From the NCBI GenBank assembly GCA_008711295.1, contig VUYV01000061.1, positions 3,013,731 through 3,077,730 on the forward strand: a DNA stretch of 64,000 nucleotides, read 5' to 3'. This document shows positions 27,274 through 39,804 of this stretch, piece by piece; position 1 is the stretch's first letter, and each line of letters opens with the position of its first letter. A program made the position numbers and the translations under genes. The notes under the pieces were generated by a model. The model was given only the letters and a program-made list of their open reading frames with translations, did not search any database and was not told the origin of the DNA. This DNA comes from Anarhynchus alexandrinus. Lineage: Eukaryota > Chordata > Aves > Charadriiformes > Charadriidae.

Positions 27274-27770
27274 GTAGTGTGGTGAGCAGGACTGGGGAAG
27301 TGATCATCCCCTTGTACTCAGCACTGGTGAGGCCACACCTCGAGTACCGTGCTCAGTTTTGCACCCCTCACTACAAGAAAGACATGGAGATGCTGGAGTG
27401 TGTCCAGAGAAGAGCAATGAAGTTGGTGAAGAGTCTAGAGAACAAGTCTTATGAGGAGCAGCTGAGAGAACTGGGGTTGTTTAGCCTGGAGAAGAGGAGG
27501 CTCAGGGGAGACCTTATCATTCTCTACAACTACCTCAAAGGAGGTTGTAGAGAGGTGGGGGCTGATCTCTTCTCCCAAGTAACAGGCAATGGGACAAGAA
27601 GAAATGGCTTCACGTTATGCCAGGGGAGGTTTAGATTGGATATTGCAAAAAATTTTTTCACCGAAAGGGTTGTTAAGCATTGGAACAGGCTGCCCAGGGA
27701 AGTGGTGGAGTCATCATCCCAGGAGGTATTTAAAAGACTTGTAGATGTAGTGCTTAGGGATGTGTTTTAA
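27162..27770 (+). pseudogene. CR1 ORF2 C-terminal remnant fused to flanking sequence
   Basis: This 202-codon open frame has an unrelated first part (to about residue 38) and a CR1 ORF2 C-terminal domain after it. It has no reverse transcriptase palm motifs (no LDFSKAFD, no FADD), so it cannot encode a working enzyme. The element is 5' truncated. There is no promoter or splice evidence for expression as a host gene. Confidence 0.8.
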
Positions 27771-27835
27771 TGGTGGTTTTGGCAATGTTAGGTTGACAGT
27801 TGGACTTGATGACCTTAAAAGTCCCTTCCNAATTT
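27274..27835 (+). mobile_element. CR1 LINE fragment, copy 1 (3' part of ORF2)
   Basis: The homology starts abruptly near AGTGTGG at 27274, a typical 5' truncation, and covers the C-terminal thumb/connection region of CR1 ORF2 plus the start of the 3' UTR. It aligns by eye with copy 5 at 53831 onward, sharing [38 protein letters not shown] and [13 protein letters not shown]. The coding frame is open to a TAA at 27768-27770, but its first 38 or so codons come from flanking DNA. The 3' tail stops at CTTCC followed by an ambiguous base, and the ATTCTATG repeats of the related copies are missing, so the 3' end is deleted or obscured at that base. Confidence 0.93.
27830..27830. other. Ambiguous base (N)
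   Basis: A single N sits exactly where CR1 copy 1 loses similarity to its relatives, so the apparent loss of the 3' tail may partly be a consensus or assembly artefact. Confidence 0.99.
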
Positions 27836-30294
27836 CTGAAGAGGAAAATGAAAAATGTGATAATATTTTTCTCTCTACTTCCTTTGCTTCCTTTTCATGC
27901 AAATTATGACATTTTGGAACTAAACAAAAGGCAAATTAATATCAACATTTTTTCTGTGCAAATTCAACATTTGTTTATTTACCAAATGTATGGTTCTCTT
28001 TGGAAATGCCCATCTTTTCTGTTTTGACAAGCTCTTTTGCTGCAGTGATTTGTGCCAGAAGATGCTTCTCCAAACAATAGGCCCTTTCAAAAATTTTTGT
28101 TAAAGAAATACTTTGAAAAATATATAGGGTTAAGCAATGAATCTGTGTCATACCATAAGCAGACCGCTCTATTTCTGTTAAGAAAATACAATTTTATTTC
28201 ATTAGCATTAAATTGTAAAATGTGAAAACTTAGAGATAACCTTTTTAACTGAAAGTTCTCCTGGACTATAGTCTTTTCAAATTCATTTTGTATCAATTTA
28301 TTGATAGCAAGTATAAAAACAATGATTTATAACTACCTTTTAAGGTTCTTTTTCTGAACCAAACTTCCTGACATAAGTAATTTATAAGTTCAATGTTAAA
28401 TTTTGCGCTTTTGTTTCACCTAAGCAATATTCTTTATCTGAGAATTGTTACTTTTGCATTCCTTCATCAATGACACACAGCTGCGTGTGTCACCATGCCT
28501 GTCATACTCTGAGTTGGAAACATACTTCCCTCCTAATAATCCACCTGCTATGAAGCACATCCTTAATGATGAGATATTCATTTTTCAGAAAAAGGTCCAA
28601 AAAGTTGCAGAAAGTTGGTAACAGAAAGTTTGCAGGTTGGATTGCCCTCATCATCGCTTGATTGAAAACGGTGTCTGATAACTCTTCACTTATGAACTCA
28701 TCTGTGTGCCCCTCTACAAAATCAACATCCTTTTGATTGAAGAATATTTGGCTGTATATCAACTATGCAATTCAAAACAGTATGAAGGAGCATGCTTTTT
28801 TTTTTTTGTTGCAGATCTTGATTATAACATTAAAAATCAATCTATTGCTGTTCCCCTTGTTTTTCCAGAGAGAAGTGTAAGTAAAAATTCAGATCCAGTA
28901 GATCCAGTCTGGTGAATTGAGACAATTTATTATAATAAAGAACAGGATGTTCAAGGGTACCTTGGTGGAAGTAAAGAAGGCTAGAGTCAAAAACATAGGT
29001 ATATATGTCATACTGTAACCAACTTACATTTTTTTCCATTTATGCTGTAATGCTGTAACTGCACTAATGGAACATTGTCATTAAAGAAATACACAATGTA
29101 TTGGAATGTCAACTAAATTTAGTTCACTGGTACACTTGAAGAAGGGAACCTTTTGTACCAAGCAATCATAAAATGTGCTCCTATAATTACTGTACCATGA
29201 AAGGTAGAAATTAGTTTTCAGTATAGTCACTGGAAATGGGTGGTACCTTAAAACATGGCAAATCAATGGTACTGACCGTTATTTTAACTTTCTGAAAATT
29301 CAAATTTTTTTTGCTTTTCAAGATGTTTGCTTGAGAGAACAATTCTGGTTTAAGAAATTAACTCCACGTTCTTCAAAGTGTTCAGGACTTTTTTTTATTC
29401 CTACTCTTTAAAGTTATTTTGAAAATGAAATTTTCACTGAGGTGCAAAAGTCACTTAAGTACCCCTGAAATGTACACCTCTTATGCTCTGCTTAGCATGG
29501 AGATGTTCACAAAGCATGCCATTGAAATATATAAAAGCTTTATAGCTGACTTAAAAGGATGCAGGGTAAGACCTTCAAGTATAATACATTCATGAAGGTC
29601 TATAAAATAAAGACGGAGTGTTTGAGCTTATCTTTTAGTGGCAGTGATAATGAAGGATTATTACATAGTTTTGCGCATATCTGAAAGTTGGTAGAAGTGT
29701 TATCATTCCAGCCTATGATCATTAGATTCACAATAATATAATATGCCATCACAACAACATTTCCTCAGATGCAAGTATGAAACAACTCTCAACTGAGAAC
29801 AAGAAAGATTATAAATGGTATTTGATTTTTTTTTTTTCTTGCAGAGTGTACAGGAACTCCCAGTCACTTCCTAGGACAGATCTAATACAAAGAAAGAAGG
29901 GCTAAGGAAACATTTATTTTTCTTAAACTGCTTATGGTACAAGATTATCGTTGGCTATCTCTGTTCAATATACTGTTATTCCAGCGTATCATTTGGGAAG
30001 ATAATAATGTGGGGTTTTTTTTTTTGTTATAGCCCTACTGTTTCACTAGCTGCTCCACCTCTGGTTATCTGTTACGAAATCTTTTAACAGTATGAGAAAA
30101 GGAATACTGTTCAAATCATCAATTTCTATCAGTGCAGGTCAGGCCATGTAGTTGGCCATGTAGTCACTAGTGTAAATTTCTTAAGACTCCAGTTACTTGT
30201 ACATTAATTTTCCCAAGCTGCAGTGGTAGTCCTTAATCTCTGTTTATGGGACACTGGAACGTAGTAACATGTTACTGAAGTGATCTGCTTTCCC

Positions 30295-30338
30295 TTTGAG
30301 GTAATTAACTTTGAGGTGATTATTCATTCCTTTGAGGT
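30295..30338. repeat. Three spaced copies of TTTGAGGT
   Basis: TTTGAGGT begins at 30295, 30310 and 30331. The first two are followed by an (A/G)ATTA word. This is either a decayed short tandem duplication or a cluster of one binding word. Spacing is 15 and 21 bp. Confidence 0.6.
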
Positions 30339-30700
30339 AGTTCTGATGCATGATTTTTATATGCCTAAAATGTTTTGAATGTTGAGCCACTCTTACTGAA
30401 GTGTGAAAAAGTAGATTTAAGAAATCAACTTTGAATTTTAAGTGCTGCTCTTACTAAAATAAAGAGAGGATTTTGCCACTCTTGATTTTCCCTTCAGCAT
30501 GTATCTACAGTTGGATACAGAATACCTAATTCTACAGGATACTAAATTCTTTTTTCTTTGATTGTCTTGTATATGTTTTCAAAGAAATATCATTGCTAAT
30601 GATTACCTTAATTTTTAAACAGTAATTTTTTTCTTTTTTGGAAAATATTTCAACATCTTTCAGTAAAGATTTTTGGGTTTTCTTTGGGTTTCTTTTTCTT

Positions 30701-30701
30701 N
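30701..30701. other. Ambiguous base (N)
   Basis: A single N within a T-rich tract, most likely a homopolymer sequencing ambiguity. Confidence 0.99.
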
Positions 30702-30726
30702 TTTTTTTTAATTATGACCCTCCTTT

Positions 30727-30748
30727 TTTCTTTCTTAAAAGAAAGAAA
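30727..30748. repeat. Perfect 10-bp inverted repeat, homopyrimidine/homopurine
   Basis: TTTCTTTCTT, an AA spacer, then AAGAAAGAAA. The arms are fully complementary and each is all-pyrimidine or all-purine, so hairpin or triplex formation is conceivable. It adjoins a long T-rich tract containing the N at 30701. Confidence 0.85.
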
Positions 30749-33700
30749 TAAGAGTCAGTAAGCATTGCTTATTGTGCAGCTGACATCATGTAAGGCAACA
30801 AGGGCTTCTTTTAAAATCTTGTTCCAGAACTTCACTCTCTTAAGGATTAAATTTTTTCTGGTTTCAAGCTCAGTTTTATTTATGATTAATCTGTAACCAT
30901 ATGGTCATGACCTTTGCCTTTTTGTTTAAATACTTCTTCTAATCATTTGATGTTTTACTATGATGATTGTAACTAGAAAAAATATTAGCCTTTCCACCTC
31001 CATTCTGGCAGTGGTTGATTCATGTTAGTGGACCACAGATTATTGGAGTCATACCAGGGAGTGTTTGGGGAGATATCTCAATGCTACAGCAACATTAATA
31101 CTTGTTTATCTTTACCAGAAATGTAAATGATTTTTAATAAAGGCATAATTTATAGTAGTGTATGATCTTTCTCCTTTTCCCTTTCAAAATGATCATCTTT
31201 CATCAAAGAATATAGTTATTAAACCCTTTCACTTTGCACTGGTGAATTGTTTTCCATTTCTGTCTCTCTAATTTCTAGCTTGTCCACTCCTTTCCATATT
31301 TTATTCCAGTCTTCTGTTCATTGATGCATCTTTCAGCTGCTTCTGTTCAGATTTTTAATTAATACTGGCCAATAAGACTAAAAAAAAATCTGCTTCTACA
31401 CACTATGGGAGAAGAGGAAAGAGGAGTACCTTTTAAAGAGGGCATCTCTTCTATTACTTGTCCTATGTAGATTTATATGGAAGGAACAGACTTCACTGAT
31501 GTGGAGCTGACATAGCATTACCCACTTCGCTGATGAGACAGAAGATAAAGCAAAAGCTTTGCTGCATTCATCATTACCATGATGAGTAAATAAATTTTAT
31601 TAATAATTCTTCTTTATTGAACAGTGATAATATTTAAGCTATTTTACAAGCTGAAGAGAGCCTGTCTATAAGAGAGGTGCAAAGATCATGGGATACACTG
31701 GGAAGCCCAGAAAGCAGGAAGCAGAATAAAATCAAACACTTCAGAAATAAATTAAAATAACCCATTTTGTTCCTCTTGCATTAAACTCAGACACTTGTAG
31801 CTTTGTTTTAAAAATGCAGAATTAATTCAGGCAAGTTACATAAGAACTTGCCTAATTTTGATTATACGCCCAAATCTATGTGAAATCAGCCCTGGAGTCT
31901 GGAAATACCATTGATTTATTCTTAGAACCTAATAGAAATCTTACATTAAATAATTTGCACATGTATGTAATGAGAAGACTTACTTTGATAGATAACCATG
32001 ACTATTTGCCTTGTCCCTCAGAGCAAGCTAATTGACACATGAGGAATGCATGGAGCTTAGAGTGGCTGGTACTTAGGCACTAACCCAAATGGCTGAATAA
32101 TGACACAGTTGCTGTAAATCGTAACTGACTTCAAAGCAGTAAAATACTGACGCGTGAAGTAATGCAATTGTATACCTCTAGAACTGTTCTAATTACAAAA
32201 CTCAAATTGAGGCTGTCCTGTATGTTTTGCCTACCTGAACACGATCTCTTTTAAGGGATATTGAAGGGTATTGTGGCCGAAAATTGCACTTAGTGGTTTA
32301 TGAACACAGAGAAACGTTTAGATTTTTATATTCCATTGTGGTACTGCTCAAGGGTGAGTTATTTTGGTTCTTACTTTTATTTTTCTCCTCTTGGGGTTCG
32401 CTAACCTCAGCAACAAGTACTTAGCAGGTTGCAATGTTTTTCTGTGAGCTGCAATCTCGTCAGGTCTCATCTGCTAAGCAGAACTGGTTTCTTGTCAGCA
32501 CTGGGTACGACTCCAAGGGAAACCAAGAGAGTGGAATACTTGCTGCTTTGTGTCCCACACTGCTTGTCCTGTGTACTGATAACTCATCTTTGTTTAGAGT
32601 TTTCTGTATTTCCTTCAAATATTTTCCACCAGCTTTCTTTTTTTTTTTTTTTCTTACAGTGTACAAAAAATTAGACATCAGTGACAAAACTTTCACTTCC
32701 AAAATCAGAAAATAATGTTGCATTCGGTAGAACAGTAACTTGGAACTTACATGAATACAGAAAGGCTGCCCATTACCCTCTCTTTTTTTTCTTCTTTCTG
32801 TTTGTTTCTTTTTCCTTTCAGTTGTTGTGCAGACTTAGAAACGAGTACCCTACATTCTACCAGTCATTTTTCTTTTTGTCATTCATTCCTTTTCCTCTTT
32901 TTCTTACATGCCTGTTTTCCTTTCCTTTCTCTCTTGTTAATGACCACATAAGACTAATAGGGTAGATATACTATTTAGCAAATGTCGTATCATCGGAGAG
33001 ACAATCACTTAAAAATTCCTATAAGTTTTTGTGTATCCTAAGATACGTAGATCTATACTTTCTTTTAGCAAACAGGTGAATTGTTTTCATTCCTTAAATA
33101 CTGTATAAGTCAATTGTGTGTTAGCTGATTAAGTAATAGAAACATTGTAGCAATATTTATGGTGGGAACACCCAGAAAATTAGGATCGGAGTCCCGCTGT
33201 TCTATCAGTGTACAAGCACATACAGAAATAGTTCTTCCCTTACGCTAGAAGCCCTGGTCTTTCAGTGTTTTATGCATCTTCTTAACTTTAGATTAATCCC
33301 ATTGAAGTTACCCATTTGCATAACTTTGCTTTTGACCAGGACCTAAGAAACAGTTGTGTGTCTGCAGTCTTAGATACTCATGTGGGATAAAACCTTGCTG
33401 GCCCTTCCTTGGACACCAGAGCAGTCTCAAAGCCCCAAGAAACCTTGCCTGTGCTTCTTCATGCATACTGAACCATATCCCCTTGTCTTTTTACCCTCCT
33501 ATTTCTCAAAGAAAGAAAAAAAGAAAGCATGGCGTGTCCCCTGCAGTGTAACACTTCAGTTCTGCTGAAGGCTGATAAGAGGAAATATTCTCTACTCTTT
33601 TAAGAACCTACAGTTGCAGTAAGACATTATGCCAGCAGTAACAGAACCCATTGTCTTTAATCTGGCTTTCAGGAAAATAGTTTATTTTAACGTTGTGTAC

Positions 33701-34753
33701 TGAGTATGTATGATCATAATGAGAGATTCTGTTTATCTCAAGATATGTGTATATGTCTATTCAGCTTTCCTACCATATTTTTGAGTGCCTGAATATAGAA
33801 ATAATGATAATTTTTCTCTTTTTATTTACTAGCTGTCGGTAGATAAAATAGCAGAGAGAGGATGTTAAAAATGCATAAATTAGAGCACATAAGCACACAA
33901 GGCAATGGATGGAAGTTACTATGGAAACTTCAAATCAAAGTATTTGTTAACGTTAATATTCCATGCTTATTCTTGCATTAACAGGTATGTAATGAAGTCA
34001 TTATTTGAAATGCGAGGTAACAGAAATGTCTTTAGGACTGGGAAGTCATTATTAAATGTCAATAAAAACAATAAGCAAACCATATGGTTTTGCTAAATAA
34101 TCCATCAGCATCGCTGTCTTTTTGTGTCATTGGCCGAAAATTTAATTGAAAGTCTGTGATCAGTCATTTATTATTTTGGCTACAAAGGTGGGACAACATG
34201 AGCTTAGTATAGATGAAAATATTAACAAAGATAGATATCAAATATCAACAAAGGGTTCGTAGCATTTTTTTTTTTCAGTGCCGTTAAAAGCATAAGGATA
34301 CAAAATGTCTAATGAAAGACAGACATTATTTGTTTTAAAGAAATCAGCATGCCACCTAAAATCGAAATCATGGGATGGCAAGACAGGTTATGCTAATGTA
34401 GCCTTCCTGCTATAGTGCCAGATGGTAAAAGCACAGTGTACTGAGCTCAGTGCTGTGAGTTTAACAAGCACAGAGAGACTCACAGACAATCAAGAGTCAG
34501 CAAATGGCCTGATGTGCTACTGAAAGAACATTCATAACATTTTATTATTTTACAGTGAATGCAAATTACAATTGTTGTGGTCTCACCCCTTCAAGAATAA
34601 ACTCTTTGTCTGTGCTCATTCTTCTATCAGTGCAGCAAAACAATAATAGTAACTGTTTCTGAGTCATTTTAGGGGACTCTGCACAGGAGTACTTGAATAC
34701 TTTAGTAGAAGAAAAAGGAAAAGAGAAATTTCTGCTGGTAGCTAGAAAAGTGA

Positions 34754-34832
34754 ACTGGAGTTCAAGAAATTTGGTTCATATTCCCAGTTCTGCTTTTGTC
34801 TTCTCTGCATTTTTTTTCATTGCCTCACCTGT
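34754..34832 (+). mobile_element. MIR-like SINE fragment (diverged)
   Basis: The segment CTGGAGTTCAAGAAATTTGG followed by TTCATATTCCCAGTTCTGCT resembles the tRNA-derived head of MIR ('ggagacctgggttcaattcccagctctgcc'). A weaker continuation follows (TTGCCTCACCTGTGG). The B-box-like part is degraded, so it is not a functional tRNA or SINE promoter. Confidence 0.4.
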
Positions 34833-37800
34833 GGCACTTGCAGTGTTGTGCAGGGTAAGGAATATGTCTGCAGTGCGAAAGTCTGGTTCTGTCTGACCGT
34901 GTGTGCTTGCTGAACTGTTTGGTGAGTGCCCCCAGTATATGGAAGGGCGTTTCTTCCTCTCTTTGGTTTGCCAGGCTATGCATTAGGTACACAGCCAGTG
35001 CTAACTGAGCAGCTGGATCAGGGAGTTAGCCAGACATCCACATTGGCTTTTGATCACCAGTCTGTAAAACAAGTCATCCAAAGCATAGATGAAGGCAATA
35101 GTTAAAAGAATATAATTCAGATTTTGGTGTGTATATTTTAAGATGACAAACGGGAAGGTGTAACAAGTTGTGGAGGAGAATTCTCTGACAGCAAATGGAT
35201 GGATCCTTGCACTTAAAGGGAAATGGAGATTAGCTGTCAGGAAGGCAATAATACTAGAGTTTAAAGGAGGAATCAAAACGGAGCAGAACAAACAGTACTT
35301 TGCAAAGAATCGCTGACAGAAAAACTGATAAGAAGCCGTCAACAGAAACAAAAGAAATTGCAAATATTCCTAGCCACCAGCTAAATGGATGTACTTTTTG
35401 CCAAGCTCAGCACTGCAGGGAAAGGTGTGCTTTGCATTCATCTATGCTTGGGAAAAACTGGACGAATGAGTGTGCATGTTGACAAGATGGGATACGTTTT
35501 TAAGCACTCAGAAATTTTGGGCACTGAAAAAAATAGTAGTGTTTTTCCCAAGGAAACATGCAAATGAAAATAGAGCATCAATGAGAATTTGATATTGTCT
35601 GATTAAATGTTTGGGTTTTTTTTAGAATCTCGCATTTTATAATTGATGTTAAGTGAAGTGTCTTTATAATATTGAGCAGAGCGGGAATCTTTTACCCACT
35701 AAGAGTGTTTTATATCTGTCTCTTTAATTAGCTAAATTTAAACTATATATTCCTTTAAGAAACATTAATACATTTGTAGATCTTAAAAACCTACTGCTTT
35801 GAGAAAACGATAAAGCCCTCTATAGGACAACAGCAATAAAATCCCAAATCCTGGCAAGAGGCAGCCACAAAAAGGGTTTATGATACCCCATATAAATTGT
35901 TCCAAAATGCGGTATATATATAATACGTAACACCCAAGTTACTGAGAAGAAGTTTCTGAACAAACCTGAACAGACAAATGCCATCTCCTGTGCATCTGTT
36001 TGGCTGCCGGCGTTGCCTCTCTGCTTTCTGTGCATGAGAGGAGAGCAAACAGCAGAACATGGATGTGAACAGGTTTCTGAAGAAAATGGAAAGAATAATT
36101 GGGTCTTCAGTAGTAGTGCTGAGTAAAGAAGCTTGAGTGGACAACCCATGGTTGTGATTGTGTGGAGAGCAGGCTGGAAGACGGACAAAGCTGTGATCTG
36201 AATGGGGCAACCCGTAACTTTCACAAGCCGTTGCTAAAAGGTCAGATCTCAGCTTCCAGAGATGCAAAATTTCAGGGCTGGGCATGAAAGTAATTACTGT
36301 GTTTGCAGTCTACTTGGGTTCTCCTCACTGAGCTACACTTTCATCGTTAAAAATCTCTCCTAGAGCAAATTAAAAAATGGCTGCAATTTTATGCATTTTC
36401 AAGTGTGATTTCTGCATTTTATTGTAGCTTGAATATAGATTTTTCAGGACAAAATGTCTTAGGTTGGGAAAAGCTACAATATTTAAATATTTTGCTCAGT
36501 TCTTTGGTGATATCATTTAAGTTTTACTCTGAATGATTCCAGATATTGTATCTTTTCTTTCTTTTCCTTCCAAGAATCTGCAAATTTGCATATATTTTCC
36601 AAAAGAACCCATGTATTCAGCTCAGTTAAATGGGAGTATCACTCACCACCTTTACATGTAGGTCACATTTATTCCATGGAAAAAGTGAATTTCTGTCGAC
36701 CTACCTTGCTCATCATACATTTAAAATCTTTTATTAGCCATTGATTAATTTAATGGGAAAATGATTAATGCATTTTGTTAATGTTTTCCAAATATCTCTG
36801 TGGAAAGTAATATGTGATAAAATTAGAACAGTTTTTATACACCACACTTTTATGGTATTCTCCATAGATTAAAATTTGACCTTGAAGCTTGGTCATGAAC
36901 TTTGGGTCACCTTGATTGTTATAACAATAACAACAAGAAAATCTCATTTTTCATTCACCATAAACCAATAATGCATTTTCAAACTGGTTTAGACAGAAGG
37001 GAAAAACTGAACATCAGTTGAGCAGGAATATTTACAGTGGCCACATTGTCAGCAGGGGTAACCGTAAAAACCTGAAAAAGTAATGATTGTGCAGCTTTGC
37101 TTGCATGTTCCGAAGAGCAATAATTGGGTCATTCTTCTACTATGCAACTCTGGGGTTTTCATGTATTTCAAAGCAGCAATTACTTAGCCAAATAACTGTT
37201 TGGGATAATTTTTAAAAGTTGCAGTAATATTACTGCTGAATTTGGAGGAAAAGAAAACATTCTTCATATCAAAAATTACCGTGTATTTAAATAATCAAAA
37301 CATTAAAATGATTCAAAATGCCACAACTTGTAATGTGGTGGCAAGTGGATAATAGTATTTTATCCTTTCTGGACTACATCTTCAATAGTTTTGCAGAAGC
37401 TGGTGGTTTTTTTTAATAATATTTTTGATAATTTAGCGTTTGTAAAATGATTATGACTATATAATATTCTACGCAGAGTAACAAATAATCTTTGATGGAA
37501 TTGATTCTGCTGAACAGAATTGCAGGTATTACTTTGTATTACAATAGAATCTGCAAAGACATCCTCTCCATTATGTCTGTCCGTAATGCTACTAAAATTA
37601 CTATCAGCATCATTACTAGAGTTCTTTAAGTTATGTGATTAGTAGTTATGGAGGCTATTAAAATAACTATTGATTATGTTGATCATTTTAAAAAGATTTA
37701 AACCTGAGTCCAGCGCATGTAATTGCAGTTTTGTTTTATCTGGTGTTTCCTGTTCCTCTTTTTTTCTTTTACTGAAGTGTATTTTATTTTCTTCCTCACT

Positions 37801-38291
37801 TTCTTCTTCAGTTGTGAGGCTGTGCAAAAAAAAAGACTTCTTAGAAAGAAACATATTCTTCAGGACGCTGTAATGTTTTGTCAAACCCAGTGTGCTAATT
37901 GGATTCTCCCTCCCTCTCCAGTGCTTCCCTCCCTTATCTGCCACTGACAGCAAAATTGGTCATCTGGATACCACATTCCTTTGTATTATGGCCTCCTTTA
38001 CTCTACTTTCAGTTCTTCCCCTTTTCTTTCTTCTTATTTTTGTGCCCTTCTCCAGTTCTTCCCCTTCTTTACATTAGACAGCTTCTGAAGCTTTGTTTTT
38101 CTCAGCAAAACCTGCTCTGAATCCATCTGCTTGTCTACCTGCAGTACCAGCTCTACAGTCCTCTGATGTGTACAGGCAGAGAGGCTTGTCCTCTTTTCCA
38201 TCTTGGTTACGTCTCCAGTGACTTCTGATATAACACTAGATTGTCCCCTCAGTCTAGACTAAAATGCGAGCTAGTCTGTTTGAGGGTCAAT
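34833..38291. other. Noncoding DNA, no gene recognised
   Basis: Two overlapping minus-strand frames of 134 and 135 codons (35820-36285) are open in different frames over the same DNA, which argues for a locally stop-poor stretch rather than a gene. Neither translation shows a family motif. A T/C-rich region at 37740-38080 gives Phe/Ser-rich frames only. Confidence 0.5.
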
Positions 38292-39804
38292 CTCTGCAGA
38301 GCATTGATGATAACTTTTTGACACAGGTGGTAGAGGAACCAATGAGGAGAGGTGTGCCGCTGGACCTTATGCTGACAGTCTGTTGTGGTTTGGGAAGGAC
38401 TAGTTGGGGATGTGAAGATTGGGGGTAGCCTTGGCTGCAGTGACCATGAGATGGTGGAGGCCAGTCAGCCTCACCTCCATCCCTGGAAAGGTGATGGAAC
38501 AGGTCATCCTAGGTGTCATCTCTAAGCATATAGAGGAAAGGAAGGTTATTGGGAGTGGTCAACATGGATTCGCCAAGGGGAAATCATGCTTGACCAAACT
38601 GATAGCCTTCTATGATGGCATGACTGGCTGGGTAGATGAGGGGAGAGCAATGGATGTTGTCTATCTCGACTTTAGCAAGACTTTTGACACTGTCTCCTAT
38701 AACATCCTCATAGGTAAGCTTAGGAAGTACGGGTTAGATGAGGGGACAGTGAGGTGGATTAAGAACTGGCTGATTGGCAGAGCTCAGAGGGTTGTGATCA
38801 GTGGTGCAGAGTCTAGTTGGAGGCCTGTAGCTAGCGGTGTTCCCCAAGGGTCAGTACTGGGTCCAGTCTTGTTCAACATAGTCATCAACAACCTGGATGA
38901 GGGGACAGAGTGTACCCTCAGCAAGTTTGCTGATGACACAAAACTGGGAGGAGTGGCTGACACACAAGAAGGGCGTGCTGCCAGTCAGCGAGAACTGGAG
39001 AGACTAGAGTGTTGAGTGGAGAGGAACCTAATGAAGTGCAACAAGGGCAAGCGTAGGATCCTGCACCTAGAGAGGAATAAACCCATACACCAGTACAGGT
39101 TAGGGGCTGACCTGCTGGAAAGTAGCTCTGCAGAGAGGGACCTGGGAGTCCTGGTGGACAACAAGCTGACCATGAGGCAGGAATGTGCCCTTGTGGCCAA
39201 GAAAGCCAATGGTCTCCTGGGGTGCATTAAAAAGAGCATGGCCAGCAGGTCAAGGGATGTCATCCTCCCCCTCTACTCTGCCCTGGTGAGGCCACATCTG
39301 GAGTACTGTGTCCAGTTCTGGCCTTCCCAGTTCAGGAAAGACAGAGAACTACTGGAGAGAGTCCAGCAGAGGGCTATGAAGATGATCAAGGGAATGGAGT
39401 ACCTCTCTTACAAGGAAAGGCTGAGAGACCTGGATCTGCTTAGCCTGGAGAAGAGTGAGAAGGGATCTCATCAATGCTTATAAGTATCTAAAGGGTGGGT
39501 GTCAAGAGGATGGAGCCAGACTCATTTCAGTGGTGCCCAGTGACGGGACAAGGGGCAATGGGCACAGACTGGAACACAGGAAATTCCATCTGAACGTGAG
39601 GAAAATCTTCTTTATTTTGAGTGTGACAGAGCACTGGAACATGCTGCCCAGAGAGGTTGTGGAGTCTCCTCTGGAGATATTCAAAACCCACCTGCATGTG
39701 TTCCTGTGCAATCTGCTCTAGGTGAACCTGCTTTGGCAGAAGTGTTGGACTAGATGATCTTCGAAAGTCCCTTCCAACTCCTACCATTCTGTGAATCTGT
39801 GATT
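38292..39804 (+). mobile_element. CR1 LINE, copy 2, internally deleted
   Basis: The element starts within the end of the endonuclease part of ORF2 (about 38292; translation contains SIDDNF and VVEEP, then [13 protein letters not shown]) and ends with the CR1 tail, including ATTCTGTG-type repeats at 39786-39804. At about 38458-38461 sequence encoding the end of the endonuclease is joined directly to the RT start ([14 protein letters not shown]). Several hundred bases between these blocks in full-length CR1 are therefore missing. Its tail differs from copies 1, 4 and 5 (CTCCTACCATTCTGTG rather than AACCTAAATGATTCTATG), so it belongs to another CR1 subfamily. Confidence 0.95.
38452..39721 (+). 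pseudogene. Broken CR1 ORF2 (reverse transcriptase)
   Basis: The RT motifs are recognisable in order: [22 protein letters not shown] (motif A, Ala to Thr beside the Asp), [15 protein letters not shown] (motif B) and KFADDTKLG (motif C with both Asp residues present). The frame is broken by a TGA at 39013-39015, where relatives usually have a Trp/Ala pair. A short deletion near 39450-39460, in the SLEK(R)RLRGDL segment, moves the C-terminal part (GGCQEDGAR through REVVESP) to another frame, which ends at 39721. A host function is not suggested. Confidence 0.88.

Larger units (their letters stand above)
27836..34753. other. Noncoding AT-rich DNA, about 6.9 kb, no gene recognised
   Basis: No repeat family or exon is supported apart from small structures: a triplicated TTTGAGGT word at 30295-30338, a long hairpin at 30727-30748, an N at 30701, and pyrimidine tracts around 32640-32910 that generate artificial Phe-rich frames. 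Frames of up to 94 codons here are low complexity. Confidence 0.6.

Noticed and set aside
35820..36285. Two minus-strand frames of 134 and 135 codons overlapping in different frames
   Set aside because: Both are open over the same bases, which indicates low stop density. Neither has a recognisable protein feature.
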